Numbered from the stretch's first letter, positions 46,240-57,878 are shown. The stretch: 64,000 bases of DNA from Bettongia penicillata ogilbyi (GCA_023548195.1 JAJHZJ010000532.1:1692725-1756724), one strand, 5' to 3'. Notes: generated by a model not told the origin, from the letters alone. Translations and numbers: made by a program.

Positions 46240-46412
46240 GGGTACAGTGGAAGAGAGCAGGGGTTTTCAAGTTGCAGGAACTGAGTTTGAATACTACCTC
46301 TGTTACACACTCTGTGAACCTTGGGCAGGTCACTTTCTCTACACCTCAGTTTCTTCATCTGTAATATGAGACTAGATGTCCTGAAAGTACCCTCAAGCTC
46401 CAAATCTATGAT
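46240..46412 (+). repeat. MIR, sense
   Basis: 'acagtggaagagagcagggg', 'aaccttgggcaggtcacttt' and 'cagtttcttcatctgtaata' match MIR. Inserted in the L3. Confidence 0.8.
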
Positions 46413-46522
46413 CCAATATCAGGATCAGTTGAAGGAACCATCCTCAGATGATTAACTTAGAAAACAGAAGCCTTACATGTTGAGAAGAGAGATGTTTTCA
46501 AGTATTTAAAGGGCTTTCACGT

Positions 46523-46754
46523 AGGCAGCTAGGTGGCGTAGTGGATAGCATCAAGTCTGGAGTCAGGAAGACTTATCTTTCTGAGTTCAAATCTAGCCTC
46601 CAACACTTAATAGCTGTGTGACCCTGGGCAAGTCACTTAACCTTGTTTGCTTTAGTTTCCTCAAGTGTAAAAGGAACTGCTGAAGGAAATGGCAAACCAT
46701 TCCCAGTATGTTGCTAAGAAAACCCCAGTCAGACACAATCCGACAACAACCTGA
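46523..46754 (+). mobile_element. tRNA-derived SINE (RTE-tailed), sense
   Basis: 'ggcagctaggtggcgtagtg', 'ctgagttcaaatctagcctc', 'tgtgaccctgggcaagtcac', 'aaatggcaaaccattcccag', 'gctaagaaaaccccagtcag'. Full head and core, slightly shortened tail. Inserted in the L3. Confidence 0.93.
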
Positions 46755-47268
46755 CTTGTTCTGTCTGGTCTAGGAGGGCATTTTGCTCTTCATTCTGAGG
46801 TGCAATAGAAGGAAATCAGAACAGCAGAGATTTTACAAGATAAGGGAAAATGTCTGACGATTGGACGTCTCCCAAGGTGGAATGGGAGGCCTCCGAGAGA
46901 GCGACTTCCCCTATACTGGAGGACTTTCAGCAAAGGCTCAGCCACTATAGGTTTGACCAGGTGTGGTTGGATGGTATGGCCCCTAACGTCCTTTCCAACT
47001 CAGACTCTGGGATTTGGATGACAAGACAAGAACACTTGAACTGTGAGTGAACCTAAAAAGCGGTTAAGGACAAAACCAAACCAGAAAAACGCAACCCGTA
47101 GAAGCGTCAAAATAGAACATGGTAGGAGGACAGCATCAAGTTTTATTTTGGCAGCAACATATGGTTTCTTGCATCCTCACCTGATATTGATAATCCGCAT
47201 TTTTTTTTAAAGATCATTCTTTATTCTGCAAGGGCCAGAAGTGATGAAAATTAGAATCTATCTCTTCC

Positions 47269-50106
47269 TTTTTTTAAAAAAAAATTTATTATTATTTTTT
47301 TAATGTTCTACAATCACTATCATAAAACTAAGATTTTATGCCCCCCACACCTACCCCCCACTACCCTCCTTCCTTCCCACAACAGCATACAATTCTGTAT
47401 AGGTTCTACATACACTTTCCTATAGTCACTATAGTCATGCTATGTAGTCACACTAAAATAAATGGAAGAAATCATATAACAAATCAAAACATAATACACT
47501 GAAACCCACCCACACACAAACATGATCTGCCACATTCTGCGAATGACTTCCATATTTCTTTCTCTGAGTGTGGAAGGCATTTTGCCTTAGAAAACCACCA
47601 TTGGGATTTTTTTTCATTAAGTTCTTATGTTATTACAAAGTTACAAGTCTACCAGAAAAAACTCACACACTGTGGTTGTTGCTATGCACAAAGTTCTCCT
47701 GGTTCTGCTCCTTTCGCTCAGCATCAGATCATATAAGTCCTTCCAGGCCTCCCTGAAGTCTTCTTGTTCATCATTTCTTATGGTGCAATAGAACTCCATT
47801 ACATTCATATACCATAATTTATTCAGCCATTCCCCAATTGATGGGCATCCCCTTGACTTCCAGTTTTTGGCAACTACAAAGAGTGCTGCTATAATATTTT
47901 TGTATATGTGGGACCCTTTCCCATTTTATGATCTCTTGGGGATACAGTCCTAGTAGTGATATTGCTGGGTCAAAGGGTATGCACATTTTTGTAGCCCTTT
48001 GGGTATAGTTCCAAACCATTCTCCACAATGGTTGGATGAGCTCACAGCTCCACCAACAATGAATTAGTGTTCCAACTCTCTCACATCCTCTCCAGCATTT
48101 ATCATTTTCTTGTTCTGTCATGTTTGCCAATATTATAGGTGTGATGTGGTACCTCAGAGTTGTTTTGATTTGCATCTCTCTAATCAATAGTGATTTAGAG
48201 CACTTTTTCATATGATTGTAGATATCTTTAATTTCTTCCCCTGAAAATTGCCTGTTCACATCCTTTGACCATTTATCAATTGGGGAATGATTTGTATGGT
48301 TATACATTTGAGTCAGTTCTCTATATATTCTAGAAATGAGGCCTTTATCCCCGAGCTTAGCTGTAAAAATTTTTCCCCAATTTACTACATCCCTCCGAAT
48401 TTTGGTTGCATTGGGTTTAGTTGTGCAAAAACTTTTCAGTTTAAAGTAATCAAAATTATCCACCTTGCATTTCATAATGCTTTCTATTGCTTCTTTAAAA
48501 AAAAATTCTTCCCTTCTCCATAAATCTGATAAATATACTATTCCTTGCTTCTTCAGTTTATTCATGGTATCAATCTTTATAACTAAATCATGTACCCATT
48601 TGGACTTTATTCTTGTGTACAGTGTCAGGCATGGGTCTATGCCTAATTTCCGCCACACAGTTAACCAGTTTTCCCAGCAATTTTTGTCGAACAATGAGTA
48701 CTTATCCCAGAAGCTGGGGCACTTGGGTTTATCAAACAGGAGGTTGCTATATTCCTTGCCTACTGTGTCTTCTGTACCAAGTCTATTCCATTTGTCTACC
48801 CCTCTGTTTCTTAGCCAATACCAAGTGGTTTTGATAATTGCTGCTTTATAGTACAATTTGAGGTCTGGTAGTGCTAGGCCACCTTCCCAAGCATATCTTT
48901 TCATTAGTCCCTTTGATATTCTGGACCTAAATTGAACTAGCCATCAATGAACTTCCTAGGAAAAAAATCTCCTGGGCCAGATGGATTCACAAGTGAATTC
49001 TATCAAACATTTAAAGAACAGTTCATTCCAATACTATATAGACTATTTTTGAAAATTGGGGAAGAAGGAGTCCTCCCAAATTCTTTCTATGCTACAAATA
49101 TGGTTTTGATACCCAAACCAGGAAGAGACAAAACAGAGAAAATTATAGACCAATTTCTCTTATGAATATAGATGCAAAAATTTCAAACAAGATTTTAGCA
49201 AAACGAATACAGAATCTTATCAAGAGAATAATACATTATGACCAGGTAGGTTTCATACCAGGAATGCAGGGCTGGTTCAATATTAGGAAAACTATTAGCA
49301 TTATTGATCATATCAACAACAAAACTAACAAAAACCACATGATTATCTCAACAGATGCAGAAAACACTTTCGACAAAATACAACATCCATTCCTGTTAAA
49401 AACACTGGAGAACATAGGAATAAAGGGAACTTTCCATAAAATAATAAGCAGTATCTACCTAAAACCTTCAGCAAGCATTATATGCAACGGGGATAAGCTA
49501 GATGCATTTCCAATAAGGTCAGGGGTGAAACAAGGATGCCCATTATCACCATTATTATTCAATATGGTACTAGAAATGTTAGCGGTAGCAATTAGACAAG
49601 ATAAAGAAATTGAAGGACTAAAAATAGCCAAAGAAGAAACTAAGTTATCACTCTTTGCAGATGGTATGATGATATATTTAGAGAATCCCAGAGATTCAAG
49701 TAAAAAACTACTTGAAATAATAAACAACTTTGGCAAAGTTGCAGGTTGCAAAATAAACCCACACAAATCTTCTGCATTCCTGTATATTAGCAACGAAGTC
49801 CAACAGCAAGAGATAGAAAGAGAAATCCCATTTAAAGCTAGAGTAGACACTATAAAATACTTAGGAGTTTACCTGCCAAAACAAACCCAGGGATTATATG
49901 AACACAATTACAAGACACTTTTTGCACAAATAAAGTCAGATTTAAGTAAGTGGAAAAACATCAGTTGTTCATGGGTAGGCCGAGCTAATATAATAAAAAT
50001 GACAATTCTACCTAAATTAATCTACTTATTTAATGCCATACCAATTAAACTATCAGATAATTATTTTCTAGAGCTGGATAAAATAATATCAAAATTCATT
50101 TGGAAT
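47269..50106 (-). mobile_element. L1 retrotransposon, 5'-truncated with 5' inversion (twin priming)
   Basis: One insertion in two parts. The 3' part (47,269-48,940, antisense) holds the end of ORF2, a ~530-base 3' UTR, AATAAA-like sequence and an A tail (T-run on +). The 5' part (48,946-50,106) is the preceding piece of ORF2, the reverse transcriptase region, but inverted (+ strand). The two outer ends are adjacent in a normal L1: the inverted part stops at ...SKFIWN and the 3' part begins a few residues later (...RISKGL...). This is the layout made by twin priming during target-primed reverse transcription. The endonuclease and ORF1 are absent. Possible degraded target duplication: GAATCT at 47,254-47,259 and 50,103-50,108. 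Confidence 0.9.
47819..48904 (-). pseudogene. L1 ORF2p C-terminal part, open over 361 codons
   Basis: Open frame covering the segment after the reverse transcriptase: a GGLALPDL block near residues 8-15, and the L1 cysteine motif C-x3-C-x7-H-x4-C at about residues 270-287 (Cys codon at 48,095-48,097). It ends at a TAA that appears to be the normal ORF2 stop, since 3' UTR sequence follows. The Met start is only the first ATG inside the truncated piece. It cannot be expressed as an enzyme because the upstream part is inverted. Open length suggests a fairly young insertion. Confidence 0.9.
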
Positions 50107-50178
50107 CTCTTTCATAAATTAAACTGCTCTCCAAATGCAAACGTTTTACAAAACATTGACAAAAACCAAAGAAAATGA
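48947..50178 (+). pseudogene. L1 ORF2p reverse transcriptase part, frameshifted
   Basis: Two frames make up one region. 48,947-49,165 carries KSPGPDGF and LIPKPGRD, then shifts frame. 49,162-50,178 continues with [27 protein letters not shown] and the catalytic motif, which here reads FADG (49,654-49,665) instead of the usual FADD, so one of the two metal-binding aspartates is lost. L1-like sequence ends near 50,106 and the last ~24 codons are flanking DNA. It lies inverted relative to the 3' half. Not functional. Confidence 0.9.
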
Positions 50179-50659
50179 AATTTCATAGACTCACCTACTG
50201 ATCTCCCACAGGAACACCAATAAGTCTGGATGAACAGTTTCAGAAAAAGAAAAGTGACACCTGGAGAAACAAATGAAATAAAACATAAGGAGTTTGTCTC
50301 AGAGCCCCAAACACTAACCACGCAATGATTACACCTAGTTCCAGCACCAAGAATTACAAGCTCTGCTTCCTGGGCTCCTCAGTCTTACCTCCATGTGCAT
50401 AGAACTGCTCCTTCGTTGAAACACTGCCCTACTTCCCTAGGGTGCCAAACCACGGATGAACTGGGAATAGTAAAACAGGGCACGGAAGAATGTGTAATGC
50501 GTTCAACATGCGTCAAATTATATACTTGCCCTTTCTCCTCCAAACTAATTCCAAAATACAATTTTTGTCCTCAAGATCACTTTGTGAATAGATGGAAAAG
50601 ATTCAAATGGATGAAGAAATAAATTTTTAAAAATAAGGAATTAAATTGTGAATGATATA
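50179..50659. other. Unassigned stretch
   Basis: Nothing recognised. Confidence 0.35.
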
Positions 50660-50725
50660 AAGCAAGAAAGCATTTATTAAACACCTACTATCTGCCAGAT
50701 ACTGAAACAATAATTGGGACAAGTA
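50660..50725 (-). repeat. LINE-2 3' end, antisense
   Basis: 'gaaagcatttattaaacacc' with 'actatctgccagatactg'. Confidence 0.6.
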
Positions 50726-51124
50726 TTTTTCGTCATTCTTTCCATTTGACTTTGCTAATTTTTTCAAATGCTAAACCTGCTCAAAGAGAACATGTTAAGC
50801 CTTGACTTTCAAAGGCCAGAGGCAAAGGATGCTAAAATGCTGAAAGGGTCCGAATAAAAGCTCAAAAATGTTGATTCATCTAAAAATCGTAAGTCAGAAG
50901 CAAAGATTCTAGCCATTCTTTAGTGAATCTTGGTAACTTTCAGAAAACTGTCCGCTCAATTCATTCCCTCACAAGAAGGAAAAATCACAATTAGAAAAAA
51001 TACTAAATATAAAGCTGAGTATTTGCAGGATAAATAACACATTTTTATTTAAATGAGAAAGGGGATAGTCTCAGCACTGCTATGCGAATGAAATCCCATC
51101 CACCCAGATCTTTCTGTTTGCTAA

Positions 51125-51310
51125 GTAGTGAAAGAGAAAGAAAAGTGGAAGAGCACTGGATTTCAATCAAGAGAATTTGGGTTCAAATCCTGGCTCTGAC
51201 ACTTAAAAGCTCATGGCTTCTTATTTAAGGATCTCAGGTCTCTCATTTGCAAAATGAGAAGATTCTTCCTCTCTTATAGGTACCTGTTAGTTCATAAAAT
51301 GTGATCCTAT
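51125..51310 (+). repeat. MIR, sense
   Basis: 'gtggaagagcactggatttc', 'gggttcaaatcctggctctg', 'tctctcatttgcaaaatgag' are MIR head and core. Confidence 0.8.
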
Positions 51311-51639
51311 GTTTCTTAAGCCCAAACCAGGTTAAATCAAAACAAATAGGTTCTTTGCATACATGAAAGTGTATGTCATTTTAAGAATACTCTTCATTGA
51401 ATCAAGACTACGTTGGTTTGGTCAGTTACATATCAGATAGATTAAATTTGTCTTGGCCTTGTTGTTACATATCAGATTTTAAGATCAGTGGAACAAGAAA
51501 TATTTGAGTTAGAATGGAATAAAAAAGTTCTTTTACCTCCTAGAGTGAAGTACCAAAAGATCAACAGTTAAAAAATGTTTAACAGCCTTCGTTTTGTATT
51601 GTAGATCATTACAAGCAAAGGAGGAGAATCCTTAACTCA

Positions 51640-52020
51640 CCCACCCCACCTTTTCTTTAAAGTATGCTTTTAAATATGCCCTAGGACTTATAAGTGAAAG
51701 ACCATTTAATACTTAATTAATTAAGGTTAGCACTCAAAAATTGTTCTTTATTTTGGTGTCTGCAGCATGCTTATTAATCAGAAATACTCAGAGTAGAAAT
51801 AATAGCATTTAGCTCAATGACTCTCCAACCTTCTGAAATCAATTTAATTAGGTGCCAACGAAAAGCTACTGTACAAGTCATCAGGGTTCCTTTCAGAAAA
51901 AATAAGAGCTCCAAAGGAGGCATTAAATTACAGAATTAATTCTCTGTATCATGTTAGTTAGTTTCAAGGAAGTTAATCTTTTAAAAAACAGTTCTTTCAG
52001 AACTAATTACTGGATAATTC
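51640..52020. promoter_or_regulatory. AT-rich, TAATTA-rich block, candidate conserved element
   Basis: Repeat-free, with several TAAT/ATTA cores ('cttaattaattaagg', 'atttaattagg', 'gaattaattc', 'actaattactgg'). Compatible with a developmental enhancer. No direct evidence. Confidence 0.25.
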
Positions 52021-52024
52021 TCAG

Positions 52025-52140
52025 CATTGAGTCTATTAAATTGTAAGCTCCTTGAATGCAGGGCCTGTGCCAGTCTGTCTTTACATCTCCAGCACCTAGC
52101 TCAGTACCCTGTACAAAGTCTCACATGTAATAAATATAAT
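52025..52140 (+). repeat. LINE-2 3' end, sense
   Basis: 'attaaattgtaagctccttg', 'tttacatctccagcacctag' and 'gtaataaatataatt' match the L2 tail. Confidence 0.75.
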
Positions 52141-52301
52141 TGTTCATACTTTTGTTTTTCCTGTTAATGGGAAATTATTATCTGAAAAATATCATTGAAA
52201 CAAGCCACTAGGGAGATGCTGAACAGTCCTTGTGATGCGAGTTCTTGAAATTTTGCAGAGTTAAATACTGAAGATAAAATTTTTGCAGTCTTAAAAATAC
52301 A

Positions 52302-52303
<2 letters not shown>

Positions 52304-52333
<30 letters not shown>
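52304..52333 (+). repeat. (CA)n microsatellite
   Basis: About 30 bases of CA repeat. Confidence 0.97.
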
Positions 52334-52334
<1 letters not shown>

Positions 52335-52524
52335 GTGAATGATGAAACAAATGACGCACTGGAATTGTATTCAGCACCATCTCTAGCTCTTACCACTATT
52401 CCAAGCCCTCATTGGCTCTGGAAAACACTTCCTAAAAAAAAGTATGACTGTATCTGAAGCCCAGAGAATGACAACATGCAGGAACATTACATTACATTAT
52501 TATGCCTGGGTGTTCTGATGATGA

Positions 52525-52580
52525 AAATATCAATTCAACAAGCATTTATTACACACTTACAGTATACCAGGGAACAGATT
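52525..52580 (-). repeat. LINE-2 3' end, antisense
   Basis: 'attcaacaagcatttattac' with 'acagtataccagggaaca'. Confidence 0.55.
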
Positions 52581-52856
52581 GTTCATGATCTACCATCATC
52601 CTTTCCCATAAATAAGTGTTTCCCTTGGTTGCCCTATGTCTGTTTAGCAGAGGTCAAGTGTTTGATATCCTTGTTATGGCAATTGCTTCACATCTATTTT
52701 CTTCTGCATAAAATGGTTATAATTGGTGTCAATATCCTTTGCTCTACCATTTATCATTATTTGACATCAGTAAGTTGTTTAAATGAGTCAAAGTGGAGTT
52801 GTTGGAATTGCATACCATCTTCTCATTTTTGTTCTTTTATGTTTGTACTAACTTGG

Positions 52857-53101
52857 TTGCTGTTTAGTCATTTCAGCTGTGTCTGATTCTTCGTGATCCC
52901 ATTTGGGGTTTTCTTGACAAAGGTAGTAGAGTGATTTGCCATTTCTTTCTCCAGCTTATTTTACAGATGAAGAAACTGAGGCAAATAGAATTAAGTGACT
53001 TGTCCAGGCTCACACAGCTAGTAAGGTCCGAGGCTGGATTCGAACTCAGGTCTTCCTGAGTCCAAGTCTAGTAATGTATCCAATGTGTCATCTAGCTGCC
53101 C
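52857..53101 (-). mobile_element. tRNA-derived SINE (RTE-tailed), antisense, full length
   Basis: 'tttagtcatttcagctgtgt', 'cccatttggggttttcttga', 'cagatgaagaaactgaggca', 'tcacacagctagtaaggtcc' and the reversed head 'catctagctgccc'. Flanked by 'tactaacttgg' (52,846-52,856) and 'tattaatttgg' (53,102-53,112), an 11-base duplication with two mismatches. Confidence 0.93.
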
Positions 53102-53112
53102 TATTAATTTGG

Positions 53113-53880
53113 ACCACTGCTCAAACAAGTGGTGGTTTGACTACACACTAACCATTACTAATTAAATGATTCCTATATCAATAGCAAGTTATTTTCTGAA
53201 TGTGAAAATGTAATAAATTTCATTGTTTGGTGATATTATTTACTACTCACCACATCTAGTACCTTTCAATTATTTTATTGAAGAAAATGTTAAATGTCTT
53301 TGCCATCTACAAGTCGTTAGCTTCTCTAATTTTGAACTCATGAATCATATTTTCCTGCTCTTTTTTAACCATTCTTACTTAGGGCCATCTTTGGCTTAAA
53401 TTACTAAATACCAAATTATATGCTTATTTAATTGGGAGGGCCACATGTTCTTTGCAAAATATCACTTACTTCATCCTCTACAACAAATGTTATTAAAATA
53501 AGTTACAATTATTTTCATGATGACATCATTGCAAGTACTTATCATGAGCATGGCTGTATGAGATGACCAAATGTCCCATGACATTGTTTCTTATTGGCTT
53601 TGGATACATAAATAAATTCACTCTGATCAATTCTTTTATTTATTTCTCCAAGGAGAACATGTAAACTATTTTTCCTTTTAATGGAAACTTCCTTTTTCCT
53701 TTCAAAACTGGCAAGCAAGGTATGATTCAGGTTCTTCTAGTGGTTATCCACTTACTGGTCACTGGACAAGGACCTCAAACTTTAAACAGCAAAAGCTAAA
53801 TTAATGTTTTCAAATGGAAAGGACCCATAGAGCATTGAGGGCTATTTTATATTTTTCTTTGTTTTGTGGAAAGAAGTCCT
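53113..53880. other. Unassigned AT-rich stretch
   Basis: Remnants of old LINE are possible; nothing named. Confidence 0.35.
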
Positions 53881-54098
53881 TTGTTGCTCAGCTGTTTCAG
53901 TCGTGTCCAATTCTTTGTGACCCCATTTGGGGCTTTCTTGGCAAAAATACCGAAGGGCTTTGCCATTTCCTTTTCCAGCTCACTTTTACAAATGAAGAAC
54001 TGACCCAAAGAGGATTAAGTGACTTGCCCAGGGTCACATAGCTAGTGGCCTGATTCTAAGTCCAGCACTCTACCCACTGAGCTACCTAGCTGCCCCCA
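53881..54098 (-). mobile_element. tRNA-derived SINE (RTE-tailed), antisense
   Basis: 'tgtttcagtcgtgtccaatt', 'ccccatttggggctttcttg', 'ttaagtgacttgcccagggt', 'ctacccactgagctacctag' from tail to head. Confidence 0.93.
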
Positions 54099-54829
54099 AA
54101 GAATTTATTACCAAATGGTCAACTTAGTTGTGATGAGCCTCTCTGTATTGTACTAGTCTGGACTTCAGAAAACAACGACTAAATCATCTGAAAATAATCT
54201 ACACGCACACAGTATATCTTGGATGAAAAGTATTAGAAAAGAGCAAGCAAGCTTTCACAGCAACAATTTAAAGCTAAGGCTTTACTCAAAGCCTTTCTGT
54301 CATCGCAGGATCTGCCAGAGCTTGCTTTTCACTGGTGTAATCTTTGAGAACTCAGAGTCATTTTGCAAGGCTTCTATATTTGTACATACATATGTATTTA
54401 TTTATGTATGTGCCCACAACTATAATATCAGGAATATCATGTAATATAATAATATAGTATAATAACACAATGTCAATATCAGCAATATCTGGTTTGGAAA
54501 CTCCTATTGATACAGATGGGCAATTAAATATTCTAATTAATAAAAGGTTGCCATGTATAGAGATATATGTATGTGCATAAATGCATGAATGTGAAAACAG
54601 ATACACATGTGTACATGTGCACACATGTGAATTACTTGAATGTTAATAATTCCCACAAAGATACATATACATACGTGTGTGCATATTCAAACCCCTGACA
54701 ATTAATTCACAATCCAGCAGACATTTTAAATGAAATTCAAATCATTGAGATTTATTTTTCAAAGTTAAATTTTTTCTCTTCACTTTGAAGTTAATTTGCT
54801 CTGCTTAAATATGTTATTCCAAATCTGTG
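54099..54829. other. Unassigned stretch with TG/TA-rich run
   Basis: No gene. Around 54,560-54,690 there is a loose alternating 'acacatgtgtacatgtgcac' type tract. Confidence 0.4.
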
Positions 54830-55085
54830 AAAAAAATTTATTAAGCATCTGCTATTTGCAAGGCATTCTGCTATATGAACAGGAAGAGAAAACTAAGGAG
54901 AAATTTGCACTTTCTTCCCATATTTAGTGGAGACTTGTGCGCTCCTGTCTAGTTCCAGTGGATTAACCCCTAACATTTACTAATTACCTACGATGTTCCA
55001 GGCACTACGTAAGGCTCTGGTGATACAGACTCAAAAATGAAAGAGTCTCTACTATTGGGGTGTTCACATTCTCTTGAGGGAATTA
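54830..55085 (-). repeat. LINE-2 3' ends, antisense, two pieces
   Basis: 54,830-54,890: 'ttattaagcatctgctattt', 'gcaaggcattctgctatatg'. 54,965-55,085: 'ctacgatgttccaggcacta', 'cggatacag'-like, 'ggggtgttcacattctcttg'. Both are reversed L2 tails. Confidence 0.6.
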
Positions 55086-56584
55086 CTTGTCCTCTGTTGC
55101 TTTGGAAAATGGGTGGAATCTGCCAAAAGGAAAGTTTTGGCTCAAATAATCCATGGTTTTCTAACATGTAGAGCTACACCATCATGGATGGTCTCTCAAA
55201 GCAGTCAGTTCTCCATTACTGCAAGTACTTCAGCAGAGGGTGGGTGGTCATCATTTAGGGATACAGCAGAAGGGATTCCTCACTGAGGGATTGTGGCCTC
55301 CTTTCAATGCCAGCATACTCGGACTCTAAGACATAGTTCTCTGTTCTCTATCACTGTCAAGATTCTCCTAAGAGTATCTTTGAACTGGTTGTTGCGATAA
55401 CCCCATCATATGTTTGCCCCTAGAATCAAAGAGCAGGTTCAGAAACAGTTGAGGGGATTTCTAGAAATGTACCAAATAGAAAAATACACTAAGGTTCTAA
55501 AGTTTTCAAAATTTCACCCTATTTTGCCAACACTCTTAATCTCTATAGCCACTCAATACTTTCAAGAGACTGAATACCTAAGGCATTGTCTATACCAGTG
55601 TTAAATAGGCACCTGCCCTGAAATAGATTGAAATGTAATTGGAAAATATTTAAGAAAATAAATAATGCAATAGATCATGGGTAATGTCAATATGCGGTTT
55701 TCTAAGTCAATATCCATCTGTGGAGATAGCTTAATAGCCCCCCCACTTTTTTTTTAGGTCTTTATTTATTTATTTAACTTTTTACATTCATTTTCACAAA
55801 ATTTTGGGTTCCAAATTTTCTCCCCTTTTATCCCCTCCCCCACCCCAATACCCCAAGCAGTCTAATTTTCCCTATCTCCAATCTGCCCTCTCTTCTGTCA
55901 TCCCTCCCTTCTCTTGTCTCCATCTTCTCTTTTCTCCTGTAGGGCCAGATGACTTTCTATTCCTCCTTAACTGTATGTCTTCTTTCCTAGTAGCAACAGC
56001 AATACTAAACAGTTGTTCCTAAAACTTTGAGTTCCAAATTCTCCCCATCCCTCCCTCCCCACCCATTCCCTCTGGGAAGGCAGGCAATTCAATATAGGCC
56101 ATATCTGTGTAATTTTGCAAATGACTTCCCTGATAGTCGTGTTGTGTAAGACTAACTGAATTACCCTCCATCCTGTCCTGCCCCTCATTGTTTCTATTCT
56201 GTCTTTTGATCCTGTCCCTCCCCAAGTGTTGACTTCAAATTGCTCCCTCCTCCCATTGACCTCCCTTCCATCATCCCCCCCTCGCTTATCTCCTTCTCCC
56301 CCACTTTCCTAGATAGGTTTTCATACCAAAATGAGTGTGCATTTTATTCCTTCCTTTAGTCAAATGTGATGAGGGTAAACTTCTTGTTTTTTGTTTTTTT
56401 TTTTTCTCAGCTCTCCTTTTTTTCCCTCCACTAATAAGTCTCCTACTTGCCTCTTAAATGACATATAATTACCCCATTCCATTTCACCCTCTTTCCTCCC
56501 ACTACATTTCTCTCTCACCATTTACCTTAATTTCTTTTAAGATATGGTCCCATCCTATTCAGTTCAATCTGTGCTCTCTGTCTC

Positions 56585-56646
56585 TGTATGTGTGTGCATG
56601 TGTGTATGTGTGTGTGCGTGCATGTGTGTACATGTGTGTGTGTGAT
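56585..56646 (+). repeat. TG-rich tract within HAL1 3' UTR
   Basis: About 60 bases of TG with TATG, TGCATG and TACATG variants on +, i.e. CA-rich in the HAL1 transcript. Confidence 0.9.
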
Positions 56647-56778
56647 CCCACCAACTACCCAGGTACTGAAAAGTTTTAAGAGTTACAAATATTGTCTTTC
56701 CATGTAGGAATGTAAACAGTTCACTTCTGGTAAGTCCCTTAAGACTTCTCGTTGCTGTTTACTTTTTCATGCTTCTTC

Positions 56779-57878
56779 TCATTCTTGTGTTTGAAAGTCA
56801 AATTTTCTTTTCAGCTCTGGTCTTTTCATCAAGAATGATTGAAAGTCCTCTGTTTCATTGAAAGACCATATTTTCCCTTGAAGTATTATACTCAGTTTAG
56901 CTGGGTAGGTGATTCTTGGTTTCAGTCCTAGTTCCTTTGCCTTCTGGAATATCCTATTCCATGCCCTTCGATCCCTTAATGTAGAAGCTGCTAGATCTTG
57001 GGTTATCCTGATTGTATTTCCACAGTACTGGAATTGTTTCTTTCTACTGCTTGCAAGATTTTCTCCTTGAGCTGGGAGTTCTGGAATTTGGCCACAATGT
57101 TCCTAGGAGTTTCTCTTTTTGGATCTCTTTCAGGTGGTGATTGATGGATTCTTTCAATACTTATTTTGCCCTCTGGTTCTAGAATGTCAGGGCAGTTTTC
57201 CTCGATAATTTCATGGAAGATGATGTCTAGGCTCTTTTTTTGATCATGAGTTTCAGGTAGTCCCATAATTTTTAAATTGTCTCTCCTGGATCTATTTTCC
57301 AGGTCAGTTGTTTTTCCCATGAGATATTTCACATTCTCTTCCATTTTTTCATTCTTTTGGTTTTGTTTTTTGATTTCTTGGTTTCTCAGAAAGTAATTAG
57401 CCTCCATCTGTTCCATTCTAATTTTGAGAGAACTATTCTCTTCAGTGAGCTTTTGAACCTCTTTTTCCATTTGGCTAATTCTGCTTTTGAAAGCATTCTT
57501 CTCCTCATTGGCTTTTTGAACCTCTTTTGCCGATTGAGTGAGCCTATTTTTCAAGGTGTTAGTTTCCTCAGCATTTTTTTGGGTCTCCTTTACCAAGGTA
57601 TTGACCCGTTTTTCATACTTCTCTTGCATCTCTCTCATTTCTCTTCCCAGTTTTTCCTCCACCTGTCTAACTTGCTTTTCAAAATCCTTTTTGAGCTCTT
57701 CCAAGGCCTGAGCCCACCCGACATCCCCCTGGGATGTCTGGGGTACCGAGGCCCCTCCCTCCACATCTTTCCCTGATGGCAAGAATATGTCCTCGTCTTC
57801 AGATCCGAAAGTTGGGATCATTTGCATCTGTTCGAAAAAACTCTCTATAGTCTTATTTTTCTTCCCTTTTCTAGGCAT
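56779..57878 (-). pseudogene. HAL1/L1 ORF1p (RNA-binding coiled-coil protein), one frameshift
   Basis: ORF1p is the RNA-binding, trimer-forming chaperone of L1 particles. The start ATG at 57,878 opens 291 codons to 57,003: a basic N-terminus (MPRKGKKNK), a Glu/Lys-rich coiled coil at about residues 55-190, and an RRM-like domain at about 195-275 with NRSRRDNLKIMGLPE and RNIVAKFQNSQLKEKIL. At about 57,040-57,047 one base seems lost. In the next frame the usual C-terminal domain continues with DLAAS, YPAKLS and RPELKRKF to a TGA at 56,779-56,781. The otherwise intact frame suggests a relatively recent insertion. Confidence 0.88.

Larger units (their letters stand above)
46088..47025 (+). repeat. 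CR1/L3 LINE 3' region, sense, twice interrupted
   Basis: Three collinear parts: 46,088-46,215 ('gtcagatcacatttagaaga', 'gagggacattgataagcaac'), 46,413-46,525 ('aatatcaggatcagttgaag', 'gttttcaagtatttaaaggg') and 46,755-47,025 ('aaggtggaatgggaggcctc', 'ctggaggactttcagcaaag', 'cctttccaactcagactctg'). They follow the CR1/L3 3' order. A MIR and a SINE sit in the gaps. Confidence 0.85.

Noticed and set aside
48287..48851. Plus-strand frames of 73-128 codons
   Set aside because: Antisense shadows of the L1 ORF2 C-terminal frame.
52476..52886. 136-codon plus frame with hydrophobic segments
   Set aside because: AT-rich chance frame. It begins in an L2 remnant and runs into the SINE; no family signature.
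57357..57776. Plus-strand frame of 139 codons, Leu/Phe-rich
   Set aside because: Antisense shadow of the ORF1 coiled coil.
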